46,634 nucleotides of DNA, taken from an uncultured Oscillospiraceae bacterium. Its GTDB lineage: Bacteria; Bacillota; Clostridia; Oscillospirales; Oscillospiraceae. The position numbers were made by a program, and so were the translations under genes. The stretch spans positions 1 through 46,634 of the forward strand of contig CAKTPP010000013.1 of the NCBI GenBank assembly GCA_934591895.1, written 5' to 3'. Below, one piece after another: positions 9,559 through 17,124 of this stretch. The notes below the pieces were generated by a model, which was not told the origin of the DNA, searched no databases, and saw nothing but the letters and a program-made list of their open reading frames with translations. Positions within the stretch are counted from its first letter, which is position 1. Each line of letters begins with the position of its first letter.

Positions 9559-10109
9559 AAAAACGAAAAGTTTCCGCTTTCTACACCGGGCTTTTTGGAT
9601 TTACGAGTATTTTTTTCTTGGTTGGAATTGCTTTTGTCATGTGGTTTCTCGTAGTGTATATGCAGGAGGATATTGCTAGTCTGCGTGGCTTAAGTCTTAT
9701 AGGTGTTATACTTTTTTTTGCTTCAAGTTTAATTGGTTTATTTTTGTCCCTTTATATGGTCTTGAAGGGCGCGTTTTCAGCTGCATACACGGTAGATGCA
9801 GAAGGCATGACAACCTATTGGCGAAAAAACACATACCGGCTTTTGTGGACCGACTGCATCGAGTTTGAAATTGTGCAGGTCCCGATAAATTGGGGCACTT
9901 CAATAGCGGTCGTATATTGCTCCACGCGCGTCCTTTCCCAGAAAGAAAAAGAGAATTTCTTCTGGTATCATAAGAACGATTTTACGCATGTGCAGTATTT
10001 CCAGTACAGTGATGAGGCCATTTTTCAGGAGTTTTTGCATTGCGTTCCAGAGCGGGCACGCAATTATCTGGAAGCGGAAGCGCTCGTGCTGGGTCTGCCG
10101 GGGGAGTGA
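9555..10109 (+). CDS. Candidate membrane immunity protein for the orphan tip
   Basis: A 184-residue protein. I chose the ATG at 9555 because it overlaps the stop of the orphan tip by four bases (ATGA) and follows a G-rich ribosome site (GGGAGGTGGGGG). An in-frame GTG at 9543 is the alternative. Two hydrophobic segments span about residues 10-36 and 44-70, followed by a soluble domain of about 110 residues containing aromatic-rich stretches (ENFFWYHKNDFTHVQYFQYS). The layout and length are the same as the candidate immunity protein at 8357 although the sequences differ. The coupled start implies co-translation with the tip once the cassette is activated. Family not recognised. Confidence 0.6.
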   Translation: MKKRKVSAFYTGLFGFTSIFFLVGIAFVMWFLVVYMQEDIASLRGLSLIGVILFFASSLIGLFLSLYMVLKGAFSAAYTVDAEGMTTYWRKNTYRLLWTDCIEFEIVQVPINWGTSIAVVYCSTRVLSQKEKENFFWYHKNDFTHVQYFQYSDEAIFQEFLHCVPERARNYLEAEALVLGLPGE

Positions 10110-10148
10110 GTTTTTTCAGCTTTCCCTTCCGATGAAAGGAAAAGCAAG

Positions 10149-10183
10149 CGGGCGGTGCTGATGCACCGCCCGCGTTTTGTTTC
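10149..10183 (+). terminator. Intrinsic terminator closing the Rhs tip locus
   Basis: A perfect 11-bp GC-rich stem (10149-10159 with 10164-10174, loop TGAT) followed by GTTTTGTTT. Confidence 0.9.
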
Positions 10184-10256
10184 TCTTGGTGGGGTTGCGT
10201 TCGCGCCAAGAAAAATGAACAAATGCCATCATATATGGTGATAATGTACAATAAGT

Positions 10257-11577
10257 TGCGCAAATTGAAAAGAGCATAAAAGAAGACATAGCTTGCAGGC
10301 TCTGGTAGAATGAAGTTACCACACAAACATTCGAAAGGAGACAGCAAACTATGTCCGAGAAAATTGTACAGCTAAACGAAGAAGTAATCAAGGGTCAGAT
10401 TCGGGAATTGGTCCGCGGCAGCGTGGAAGAGACGCTGAACGAGCTGCTGGAGAAGGAGGCGGAGTCGCTGACACAGGCGGCGCGCTATGAGCGCAGCGAG
10501 GCCCGTCAGGGCTATCGCAGCGGGCACTACGACCGCAACCTCACCACGACCTCCGGCGACGTCACGCTCCACATGCCCCGCCTTAAGGGCGTGTCCTTCG
10601 AGACCGCCATCATCGAGAGGTACCGTCGTCGGGAAAGCAGCGTGGAGGAGGCCCTCATCGAGATGTACCTGGCGGGCGTTTCCGTGCGCCGTGTGGAGGA
10701 CATCACGGAAGCACTGTGGGGCAGCAAGGTCTCTCCTGCCACCATCAGCGAGCTGAACAAGAAAGCCTACGTCCACATCGAGGACTGGCGCAACCGCCCG
10801 TTACAGGGCAGGCGCTATCCGTATGTCTACGTGGACGGCATCTACCTGCGCCGCAACTGGGGCGGAGAGTACGAAAATGTTTCTGTTTTGGTGGCGATTT
10901 CCGTGAATGAGGACGGTTTTCGTGAGGTTTTAGGCGCTGCCGAGGGCATGAAAGAGGACAAGGCCAGCTGGGTCAGCTTCTTCCAATGGCTTCGTGGACG
11001 CGGCTTGGACGGCGTAAAGCTCATCGTCGGTGACAAGTGCATGGGGATGCTGGAGGCCGTGGGCGAGGTGTTCCCGGACGCCAAATACCAGCGCTGCACG
11101 GTGCATTTCTACCGCAACGTTTTCTCCGTTGTGCCCAAATCCAAGGTCAAAATTGTGGCAAAAATGCTCAAGGCGATCCACGCGCAGGAGAGCAAAAAGG
11201 CGTCCCGCGAGAAGGCGAAAGCCGTGGTCGCCGAGCTGCGCGCCATGAAGCTGAAGGAGGCCGCCAAGAAGGTCGAGGACGGCACTGAAGAAACGCTGAC
11301 CTATTGTGATTTTCCGAGTGAACACTGGACGCGCATCCGTACCAACAATGTGATCGAACGGCTGAACCGTGAGATCCGCCGCAGGACTCGCGTGGTGGGG
11401 ACGTTCCCTGACGGAAATTCCGCCCTGATGCTGGTCTGCGCGAGGCTACGCCACGTGGCAGGAACCCAGTGGGGCAACAAGAAATACATGAACATGAAGC
11501 ACTTGGAGGCAGTTCTGGACGATGCCTCTATTGCCGGCTGACTTCACTCAGCCGGAGCCTGCAAATAAATTTGCGCA
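10257..11577 (+). mobile_element. IS256-family insertion sequence, about 1.3 kb
   Basis: Contains one intact Mutator-type transposase. Imperfect terminal inverted repeats start with TGCGCAAATT at 10257-10266 and its complement at 11568-11577. A second shared block, GCAGGCTCTGG (10295-10305) against CCGGAGCCTGC (11552-11562), lies further inside. The eight flanking bases (CAATAAGT and TAAATCTT) do not match, so no target duplication is visible. The exact ends are therefore uncertain by a few bases, or one flank was later rearranged. Confidence 0.75.
10351..11541 (+). CDS. IS256-family (Mutator-type) transposase
   Basis: A full-length 396-residue DDE transposase of the IS256 family. Visible landmarks are the first catalytic Asp in YVDGIYLRRNWGGEYENVSV (about residue 157), the second in LIVGDKCMGMLEAVGEVFPD (about 228), the conserved CTVHFYRN after it, and the catalytic Glu in NNVIERLNREIRRRT (about 337). 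It is preceded by a strong ribosome site (AAAGGAG). No frameshift or internal stop is present, so it is probably active. The stop codon sits in a CCGGCTGA/TCAGCCGG hairpin (11534-11555). It separates the Rhs locus from the agmatine operon. Confidence 0.93.
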   Translation: MSEKIVQLNEEVIKGQIRELVRGSVEETLNELLEKEAESLTQAARYERSEARQGYRSGHYDRNLTTTSGDVTLHMPRLKGVSFETAIIERYRRRESSVEEALIEMYLAGVSVRRVEDITEALWGSKVSPATISELNKKAYVHIEDWRNRPLQGRRYPYVYVDGIYLRRNWGGEYENVSVLVAISVNEDGFREVLGAAEGMKEDKASWVSFFQWLRGRGLDGVKLIVGDKCMGMLEAVGEVFPDAKYQRCTVHFYRNVFSVVPKSKVKIVAKMLKAIHAQESKKASREKAKAVVAELRAMKLKEAAKKVEDGTEETLTYCDFPSEHWTRIRTNNVIERLNREIRRRTRVVGTFPDGNSALMLVCARLRHVAGTQWGNKKYMNMKHLEAVLDDASIAG

Positions 11578-11743
11578 TAAATCTTGACGGCACCGCGCAA
11601 TTCTCCGGTGCGTTTCTCCGGCGCGATGCCCGCTGCGCGCTTTGCGGCGCAAAAATTTTCGCACCGCGGCGCATATCCGCGCGCGGTTTCGCCGAAAATA
11701 ACCGGGAAGCAAATCCCGAACTTGCGCCTTTGGAGGAATGGAT

Positions 11744-12760
11744 ATGTACAAAAAGGACTTTATCGACACCAACGACTTCACCCGGCAGGAGCTGCTGGAC
11801 ATCATCGAGTTGTCGCTGGCCATCAAGCGCGCCATCGCGCAGGGGTATTATCCCCCGCTGATGAAAAACCAGAACCTCGGCATGATCTTCCAGCAGTCGA
11901 GTACCCGCACACGCGTGTCGTTCGAGACGGCCATGAGCCAGCTCGGCGGCCATGCGCAGTACCTCGGTCCGGGCATGATCCAGCTCGGCGGCCACGAGAC
12001 CATCGGCGACACGGGCAGAGTGCTCTCGCGGCTGGTCGATGTGGTCATGGCGCGCGTCATCGAGCACCGCACGGTCGTGGAGCTTGCCGAGGCGTGCACG
12101 ATCCCGGTCATCAACGGCATGAGCGACTATAACCACCCCACGCAGGAGATCGGCGACCTGTGCACGATCTGCGAGCACCTGCCGGCGGGAAAGCGGCTCG
12201 AGGACTGCAAGGTCGTCTTTGTCGGCGACGGCACGCAGGTGTGCGCATCGCTCGGCTTCATCACCACAAAGCTCGGCATGCACTTCGTGCACTACGGCCC
12301 GGAGGGGCATCAGCTGGGCGCCGGGCACAAGCAGATCCTGGAGGCCAACTGCAAGCTCTCCGGCGGCACATGGGCGGTCACGGACGAGCGCGACGCCGTG
12401 CGCGGCGCGGACTTCATCTACACCGACGTCTGGTACGGGCTGTATGAAAACGAGATGCCCAAGGACGAGCGCGTGCGCGTCTTTGCGGATTTTCAGGTCA
12501 ACCGCGAGCTCATGCAGCTCGGCGCACTCGGCTGCAAATTCCTGCACTGTCTGCCCGCCACGCGCGGCGAGGACGTGACCGACGAGGTCGCCGATTCCGC
12601 GGCCTCGCTCTGCTGGGAGCAGGCCGGAAACCGCCTGACGGCGATGCGCGGGCTGCTCGTATACTTCACGCGCTGCCGCCGCAGCCCGTCGGAGCTGGCG
12701 CTGGCCGCGGCGCGCGAGGAGCTCGACACGTTTCTGGCCGCGCGGCTCGGCGGCTGCTGA
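11744..12760 (+). CDS. ptcA: Putrescine carbamoyltransferase
   Basis: Transfers the carbamoyl group between N-carbamoylputrescine and phosphate, releasing putrescine and carbamoyl phosphate: the second step of the agmatine deiminase pathway, in the cytoplasm. It has the carbamoyltransferase signatures SSTRTRVSF (carbamoyl phosphate binding), SDYNHPTQEIGDL and HCLPATRGEDVTDEV. YLGPGMIQLGGHE is the form typical of putrescine rather than ornithine carbamoyltransferases. About 338 residues, normal for the family. I place the start at the second ATG (11744), seven bases after GGAGG; the first ATG (11738) is too close to that site. It is first in a four-gene operon with transporter, agmatine deiminase and carbamate kinase (the aguB position). 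The IS256 element ends about 165 bases upstream, and no LuxR-type aguR is in the window. Confidence 0.93.
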   Translation: MYKKDFIDTNDFTRQELLDIIELSLAIKRAIAQGYYPPLMKNQNLGMIFQQSSTRTRVSFETAMSQLGGHAQYLGPGMIQLGGHETIGDTGRVLSRLVDVVMARVIEHRTVVELAEACTIPVINGMSDYNHPTQEIGDLCTICEHLPAGKRLEDCKVVFVGDGTQVCASLGFITTKLGMHFVHYGPEGHQLGAGHKQILEANCKLSGGTWAVTDERDAVRGADFIYTDVWYGLYENEMPKDERVRVFADFQVNRELMQLGALGCKFLHCLPATRGEDVTDEVADSAASLCWEQAGNRLTAMRGLLVYFTRCRRSPSELALAAAREELDTFLAARLGGC

Positions 12761-12783
12761 CCGGCGGATAAAGGAGCGGACGA

Positions 12784-14160
12784 ATGGACGAACGCAAAAA
12801 GTTCCGCCTCGCGGACGTCATCCTCTCGGTCATCTGCGTCGTGTTCGTGGCCGAGGCCGCCGCGCCCGTCGCCTCCATCGGCAACAGCCAGTATTTCTGG
12901 TGGCTGTTCATGATGGCCGCCTTCCTGCTGCCCTACGGCATGATCTCGTCCGAGCTCGGCACGGCGTATCCCGGCGACGGCGGACTCTACGACTGGATCC
13001 ACAAGGCGTTTCCGGAGACGAAGTGGGGCGCGCGCGCCTCGTGGTATTACTGGATCAACTTCCCGCTGTGGATGGCCTCGCTCGCGGTCGTGTGTCCGGA
13101 GCTTCTGAGCGTGCTCACGGGGCTGCGCTTCGGCTGGGGCGCACGGCTGCTCATCGAGCTCGCCTTCATCTGGATCGTCACGTGGATCGCCTGCTACCCC
13201 GTGTGCGACAGCATCCTCATCCTCAACATCAGCGCCGCCATCAAGATGCTCCTCGCGCTGACGGTGGGCGTGCTCGGCATCGTCTACGTTGCGCGCAGCG
13301 GCTTTGTCAACGACATGGCGCCGCGCACGTTTCTGCCGGGCTTTGACCTGCACAGCCTGTCGTATATCTCGGTCATCATCTTCAACTTCCTCGGCTTCGA
13401 GGTCGTGTGCACCTATGCCGGAAACATGCGCGATCCCAAGCGGCAGATCCCGCAGGCCATCGTGAGCGGCGGCATCGTTATCGCGCTCATCTACCTGTTT
13501 TCGGCCTTCGGCATCGGCGCGGCCATCCCCACGCAGGAGATCAGCGAGGATTCGGGGCTCATCGACGCGGTCTCGCTCATGACCGGGCGCACGAGCGGCT
13601 GGTTCGTCGGCGCAGTGGCGCTGCTGTTTCTCATCACGCTCTTCGGCAACATGATCTCGTGGTCGATGGGCGTCAACGCCACCGCCGCCTACGCCGCCGA
13701 GCGCGGCGATATGCCCGCGGTCTTTTCCCGCCGCTGGGCGAAAAACGATATGCCCGTCGGCGCGGCGCTCACGAGCGGCGTCGTTGCGAGCGCGGTGTGC
13801 ATCCTCGGCGTGGTCATTGAGCTGCTCTCTCCCGCGTCGTCGCTGTTCTGGAGCTTTTTCGCGCTCAACCTCGTCATGCTGCTGCTGAGCTACGTGCCGG
13901 TGTTTCCGGCGTTTCTGCGCCTGCGGGCGTGCGACCCGGATGCCGAGCGGCCGTTTCGCGTGCCGGGCGGGCGCGGACTGCTGCGCGTGCTGGCCTATGT
14001 GCCCATGGCGCTGATCCTCATCTCGATCTTTTTCACGGCCGTGCCGCTGTCGGTCGACAGCGAAACGCTCTCACACTACCTGCCGATCACGGTCGGCTCG
14101 CTCGTCAGCATCGCCATCGGCGAGGTGCTCATCGCGGCGCGTGCGCGCCGCCGTCCTTAG
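12784..14160 (+). CDS. aguD: Agmatine/putrescine antiporter, APC superfamily
   Basis: A 458-residue membrane protein with about 12 predicted helices spread along the whole length (for example LADVILSVICVVFVAEAAAP near the start and PMALILISIFFTAVPL near the end). It belongs to the amino acid-polyamine-organocation superfamily. Its place between putrescine carbamoyltransferase and agmatine deiminase, 23 bases after the former, identifies it as the agmatine importer/putrescine exporter that brings in substrate and removes product. In such systems each exchange cycle also aids pH homeostasis. The assignment of substrate rests on the operon; sequence alone would only support an APC-family antiporter. 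Confidence 0.85.
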   Translation: MDERKKFRLADVILSVICVVFVAEAAAPVASIGNSQYFWWLFMMAAFLLPYGMISSELGTAYPGDGGLYDWIHKAFPETKWGARASWYYWINFPLWMASLAVVCPELLSVLTGLRFGWGARLLIELAFIWIVTWIACYPVCDSILILNISAAIKMLLALTVGVLGIVYVARSGFVNDMAPRTFLPGFDLHSLSYISVIIFNFLGFEVVCTYAGNMRDPKRQIPQAIVSGGIVIALIYLFSAFGIGAAIPTQEISEDSGLIDAVSLMTGRTSGWFVGAVALLFLITLFGNMISWSMGVNATAAYAAERGDMPAVFSRRWAKNDMPVGAALTSGVVASAVCILGVVIELLSPASSLFWSFFALNLVMLLLSYVPVFPAFLRLRACDPDAERPFRVPGGRGLLRVLAYVPMALILISIFFTAVPLSVDSETLSHYLPITVGSLVSIAIGEVLIAARARRRP

Positions 14161-14171
14161 GAGGGGATACT

Positions 14172-15278
14172 ATGGCAAAACGAATCATCGGCTCGACGCC
14201 AAAGCGCGACGGCTACCGGATGCCCGCGGAGTTTGAGCCGCAGTCCGGCGTCTGGATGCTCTGGCCGGAGCGCAACGACAACTGGCGCGACGGCGCCAAG
14301 CCCGCGCAGCGGGCGTTTCTGGACGTGGCGGAGGCCATTTTGCAGTTTGAACCCGTGACGGTCTGCGTCAGCGCGGCGCAGTACCAAAACGCGCGCGAGC
14401 GTCTGCCGCGCGCCGTGCGCGTCGTCGAGATGGCGAGCAACGACGCGTGGATCCGCGACTGCGGCCCGACGTTTCTCGTCAATGACCGCGGCGGCCTGCG
14501 CGCTGTGGACTGGACGTTCAACGCCTGGGGCGGTCTGGTCGACGGGCTCTATTTCCCGTGGGATCTCGACGATCAGGTCGCGCAGAAGGTCTGCGAGCTT
14601 GAGCGTGTCGATTCCTACCGCACCGAGGGCTTCGTGCTCGAGGGCGGGTCGATCCATGTCGACGGCGAGGGCACGGTGCTCACGACCGAGATGTGCCTGC
14701 TGTCCGAGGGGCGCAACCCCTCCATGGACCGCGGCGCGATCGAGCATATGCTCTGCGACTATCTCGGCTGCGAAAAAGTCCTCTGGCTGCGCGACGGCAT
14801 CGACCCCGACGAGACCAACGGCCACATCGACGACGTGGCCTGCTTCATCCGGCCGGGCGAGGTCGCGTGCATCTGGACGGACGACCCGCAAAACCCGTTT
14901 TACCAGCCGGCGCGCGACGCGTATGACACGCTCTCGCAGGCGACGGACGCCAGGGGGCGCAGGCTGAAGGTGCACAAGCTCTGCCTGACGCAGCGGCCGT
15001 GCCTGCTTGAGGGCGCGGCGACGATCGACGCCGTGGAGGGCACCATCCCGCGCACGGACGGCGAGGTCGCCATCGCGTCGTATATGAACTTCCTCATCGT
15101 CAACGGCGGTATCATCCTGCCGCAGTACGGCGATGAAAACGATGCGCTCGCCGTGCAGCAGGTGCAGGCGATGTTCCCCGAGCGGCGCGTGGTCGGCGTG
15201 CAGACGCGCGAGGTCGCCTTCGGCGGCGGGAACATCCACTGCATCACGCAGCAGCAGCCCGCGCCGCAGCGCAGGTGA
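14172..15278 (+). CDS. aguA: Agmatine deiminase
   Basis: Hydrolyses agmatine to N-carbamoylputrescine and ammonia. The protein is 368 residues, the usual size. Diagnostic segments are WPERNDNWRDGAKPAQ near residue 34, NDAWIRDCGPTF near 93, the catalytic His/Asp region DETNGHIDDVACF near 217, and the catalytic Cys in GGGNIHCITQQ near the end. The start at 14172 follows GGAGGGG by about seven bases and comes just after the antiporter stop. A longer in-frame reading starting at 13929 overlaps the antiporter and is not credible. Order and spacing match the known aguB-D-A-C clusters of Firmicutes. Confidence 0.96.
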   Translation: MAKRIIGSTPKRDGYRMPAEFEPQSGVWMLWPERNDNWRDGAKPAQRAFLDVAEAILQFEPVTVCVSAAQYQNARERLPRAVRVVEMASNDAWIRDCGPTFLVNDRGGLRAVDWTFNAWGGLVDGLYFPWDLDDQVAQKVCELERVDSYRTEGFVLEGGSIHVDGEGTVLTTEMCLLSEGRNPSMDRGAIEHMLCDYLGCEKVLWLRDGIDPDETNGHIDDVACFIRPGEVACIWTDDPQNPFYQPARDAYDTLSQATDARGRRLKVHKLCLTQRPCLLEGAATIDAVEGTIPRTDGEVAIASYMNFLIVNGGIILPQYGDENDALAVQQVQAMFPERRVVGVQTREVAFGGGNIHCITQQQPAPQRR

Positions 15279-15282
15279 CGCC

Positions 15283-16221
15283 ATGGCAAGGATCGTCATC
15301 GCACTCGGCGGCAACGCGCTCGGCAATACGCCCGCCGAGCAGCGCGCGCGTGTGGCCGCCGCCTGCCCGGCGCTCGTCGGGCTCATCCATCAGGGGCACG
15401 AGATCATCGTCAGCCACGGCAACGGCCCGCAGGTCGGCATGATCCAGACGGCGTTCGACGCCGCCGCGAAAACGAACCCCGCCGTCGCGCCCATGCCGCT
15501 GCCGGAGTGCACGGCCATGAGTCAGGGGTATATCGGCTACCATCTGCAGCAGGGGCTGCGCCGCGCGCTGCGTGCGCAGGCCATGCCGTGGCAGGTGGCG
15601 ACGGTCGTCACGCAGGTCGTCGTCGACCCGGACGACCCCGCGTTTCGCGCGCCGTCAAAGCCCATCGGCGCGTTTTACGACGCGGCTGCGGCGCAGCGGA
15701 TGCAGCGCAGCGACCCGACCCTGCATATGCGCGAGGACTCCGGGCGCGGCTGGCGGCGCGTCGTCGCCTCGCCGAAGCCGGTGGACATCGTCGAGCGGCG
15801 CTCGATCCTGAACCTGCTCGACAACGAGTATATCGTCATCGCCTGCGGCGGCGGCGGTGTGCCGGTCGCGCGCGACGCGCACGGAGACTATTACGGGGTC
15901 GACGCCGTCATCGACAAGGACTTTGCAAGCGCCTGTCTGGCCGAGGCCGTGGGCGCGGACTATCTGTTCATCCTCACGGCGGTCGACCACGTCTGCCTGA
16001 ATTTCGGCACGCCGGAGCAGCGAGCGCTCGACGTGCTGCGCGCCGACGAAGCGGAGCGCTACCTGCGCGAGGGGCAGTTCGGCGCGGGCTCGATGCAGCC
16101 GAAGGTCGCCGCCGCCGTGCAGTTCGTGCGCAGCGGCTGGCGGCGGCGCGCCGTCATCGCCTCGCTCGCGCAGGCGCCGGCCGCCATGCGCGGTGAGAGC
16201 GGCACGCGCATCGTGCCGTAA
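15283..16221 (+). CDS. arcC: Carbamate kinase (agmatine pathway)
   Basis: Converts carbamoyl phosphate and ADP to ATP, carbon dioxide and ammonia; this is the energy-yielding last step of the agmatine pathway (aguC position). The 312-residue protein shows the amino acid kinase fold signatures: IALGGNALG at the N terminus, HGNGPQVG near residue 45, IACGGGGVPV near 187, GVDAVIDKDFASACLAEAVG near 206 and GSMQPKVAAA near 268. It starts four bases after the agmatine deiminase stop with no strong ribosome site of its own, suggesting translational coupling. A long upstream extension in the same frame overlaps aguA and is rejected. The operon ends in a hairpin followed by a dispersed repeat element. 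Confidence 0.94.
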   Translation: MARIVIALGGNALGNTPAEQRARVAAACPALVGLIHQGHEIIVSHGNGPQVGMIQTAFDAAAKTNPAVAPMPLPECTAMSQGYIGYHLQQGLRRALRAQAMPWQVATVVTQVVVDPDDPAFRAPSKPIGAFYDAAAAQRMQRSDPTLHMREDSGRGWRRVVASPKPVDIVERRSILNLLDNEYIVIACGGGGVPVARDAHGDYYGVDAVIDKDFASACLAEAVGADYLFILTAVDHVCLNFGTPEQRALDVLRADEAERYLREGQFGAGSMQPKVAAAVQFVRSGWRRRAVIASLAQAPAAMRGESGTRIVP

Positions 16222-16232
16222 AGGCAAAAAGG

Positions 16233-16265
16233 ATCCGGCGCTTCCCATCACGGGAAGCGCCGGAT
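16233..16265 (+). terminator. Hairpin after the agmatine operon
   Basis: A perfect 14-bp stem (16233-16246 with 16252-16265). No T tract follows directly; the repeat element at 16267-16458 begins one base later and supplies T-rich hairpins, so the two may work together as a terminator. Confidence 0.6.
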
Positions 16266-16266
16266 G

Positions 16267-16458
16267 CAGCTTGTCCAAAAGCCTCGAGCCTTTCGCCGCC
16301 GAAGCGGCGAAAGAAAGTCCGATCATTTTCTCCGGCGACATGTGCGGCGGAGAAAATACATCTCAGGCTGCAAGTGTGGAATTTGTGCGCCGTAGACGCA
16401 CAAATTATGCGCGCAGCAGACTGCAGCCTCTTTGTCAAAAAGTATTACTTTTTGACAG
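16267..16458. repeat. Dispersed ~190-bp structured repeat, copy A
   Basis: Shares most of its sequence with 21926-22120. Four stems are visible: 16290-16299/16304-16313 (loop CGAA), 16325-16334/16348-16357 (13-nt loop identical in both copies), 16380-16389/16397-16406, enclosed by AGGCTGCA/TGCAGCCT at 16365-16372/16422-16429, and a terminal near-palindrome TGTCAAAAAGTA-T-TACTTTTTGACA. The head (CTTGTCCAAAAG) and tail (TTTTTGACAG) resemble short terminal inverted repeats. It lies between the convergent genes arcC and tetR. Possibly a MITE, a bidirectional terminator, or a structured RNA. Confidence 0.8.
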
Positions 16459-16471
16459 GCACCGGATTTTT

Positions 16472-17029
16472 TCAGCCGTGCAGCTCGAGGATCGCCATCT
16501 CGGCAAACGCTCCGGCAAGCTTCTGCACCATCTGCGCCTCGGTCTCGGTCTTGCCGTGCTCGACCCAGACGGTCAGCACGCCGATCATGCCGGAGGCGAT
16601 GATGGCCGCGAAATAGTCAAACTGCGCGCGGTCGTCCGTCAGCGGCCGGAGCGCCTCGATCAGACCGGTGCTGCGGCGCAGACTGTCGGACAGAATGTCC
16701 GTCCGGTGGATCTGCACGAGCGCCTCGAGCACCGCGCTGTTGTGAAACCAGTAGTGAAACACCGCCTTGGGCAGATTGCCGCGCTGTTCGGGCGGCAGGG
16801 CGTTGTAGCCGGAGAACACGGTCTGAAACCCCCGGTCGCACAGCAGCGCCAGCACGTCCTCCAGACAGTCGAAATTGCGGTAAAACGTCGAGCGGCTCAC
16901 CGTGGAGGCGCGCTGCACGTCCGTGATCGTGATGCGCGCAAACGGTTTTTCCCGCATGCACGCCAGAAGCCCCGCACAGATGAGCTCCGTCGACGTCTGC
17001 GCGCGTTTGTCGTTCTTGATGTGGTACAT
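16472..17029 (-). CDS. TetR/AcrR-family transcriptional regulator
   Basis: A 185-residue protein with an N-terminal TetR helix-turn-helix (ITITDVQRASTVSRSTFYRN, about residues 33-53) after a typical first helix (TSTELICAGLLACMREKPFA). The C-terminal ligand and dimer domain is divergent, as usual, and has no recognisable ligand pocket. It is transcribed divergently from the EFR1-type ferredoxin gene; the two share a 95-base intergenic region containing a perfect 8-bp inverted repeat that overlaps both promoters. This arrangement predicts that the protein represses itself and the ferredoxin gene. The inducer is unknown. Confidence 0.88.
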   Translation of the reverse strand: MYHIKNDKRAQTSTELICAGLLACMREKPFARITITDVQRASTVSRSTFYRNFDCLEDVLALLCDRGFQTVFSGYNALPPEQRGNLPKAVFHYWFHNSAVLEALVQIHRTDILSDSLRRSTGLIEALRPLTDDRAQFDYFAAIIASGMIGVLTVWVEHGKTETEAQMVQKLAGAFAEMAILELHG

Positions 17030-17060
17030 TTTGCCCTCCAGCGTTCTATATTTTACGGTA

Positions 17061-17094
17061 CTATTGTATCATAAAATGATTTGATGTACAATAG
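17061..17094. promoter_or_regulatory. Symmetric divergent promoter and putative TetR operator
   Basis: CTATTGTA (17061-17068) and TACAATAG (17087-17094) form a perfect inverted repeat around an inner TCATaaaATGA palindrome. On the plus strand the same bases read as TTGTAT (17064-17069), 17 bases, TACAAT (17087-17092). On the minus strand they read as TTGTAC, 17 bases, TACAAT. Each -35 box thus overlaps the opposing -10 box. Confidence 0.7.
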
Positions 17095-17124
17095 GGACAA
17101 TCAAAATTCAAGGGAGTGTTTCAC

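Noticed and set aside
12666..12911. Small minus-strand frames within the agmatine operon
   Set aside because: Shadows of the carbamoyltransferase and antiporter genes.
16260..16460. Short protein frames inside the repeat element (and in the second copy at 21750-22120)
   Set aside because: Frames exist on both strands of both copies, but they follow the stem arms, have no ribosome sites and are not maintained between copies except by nucleotide identity.
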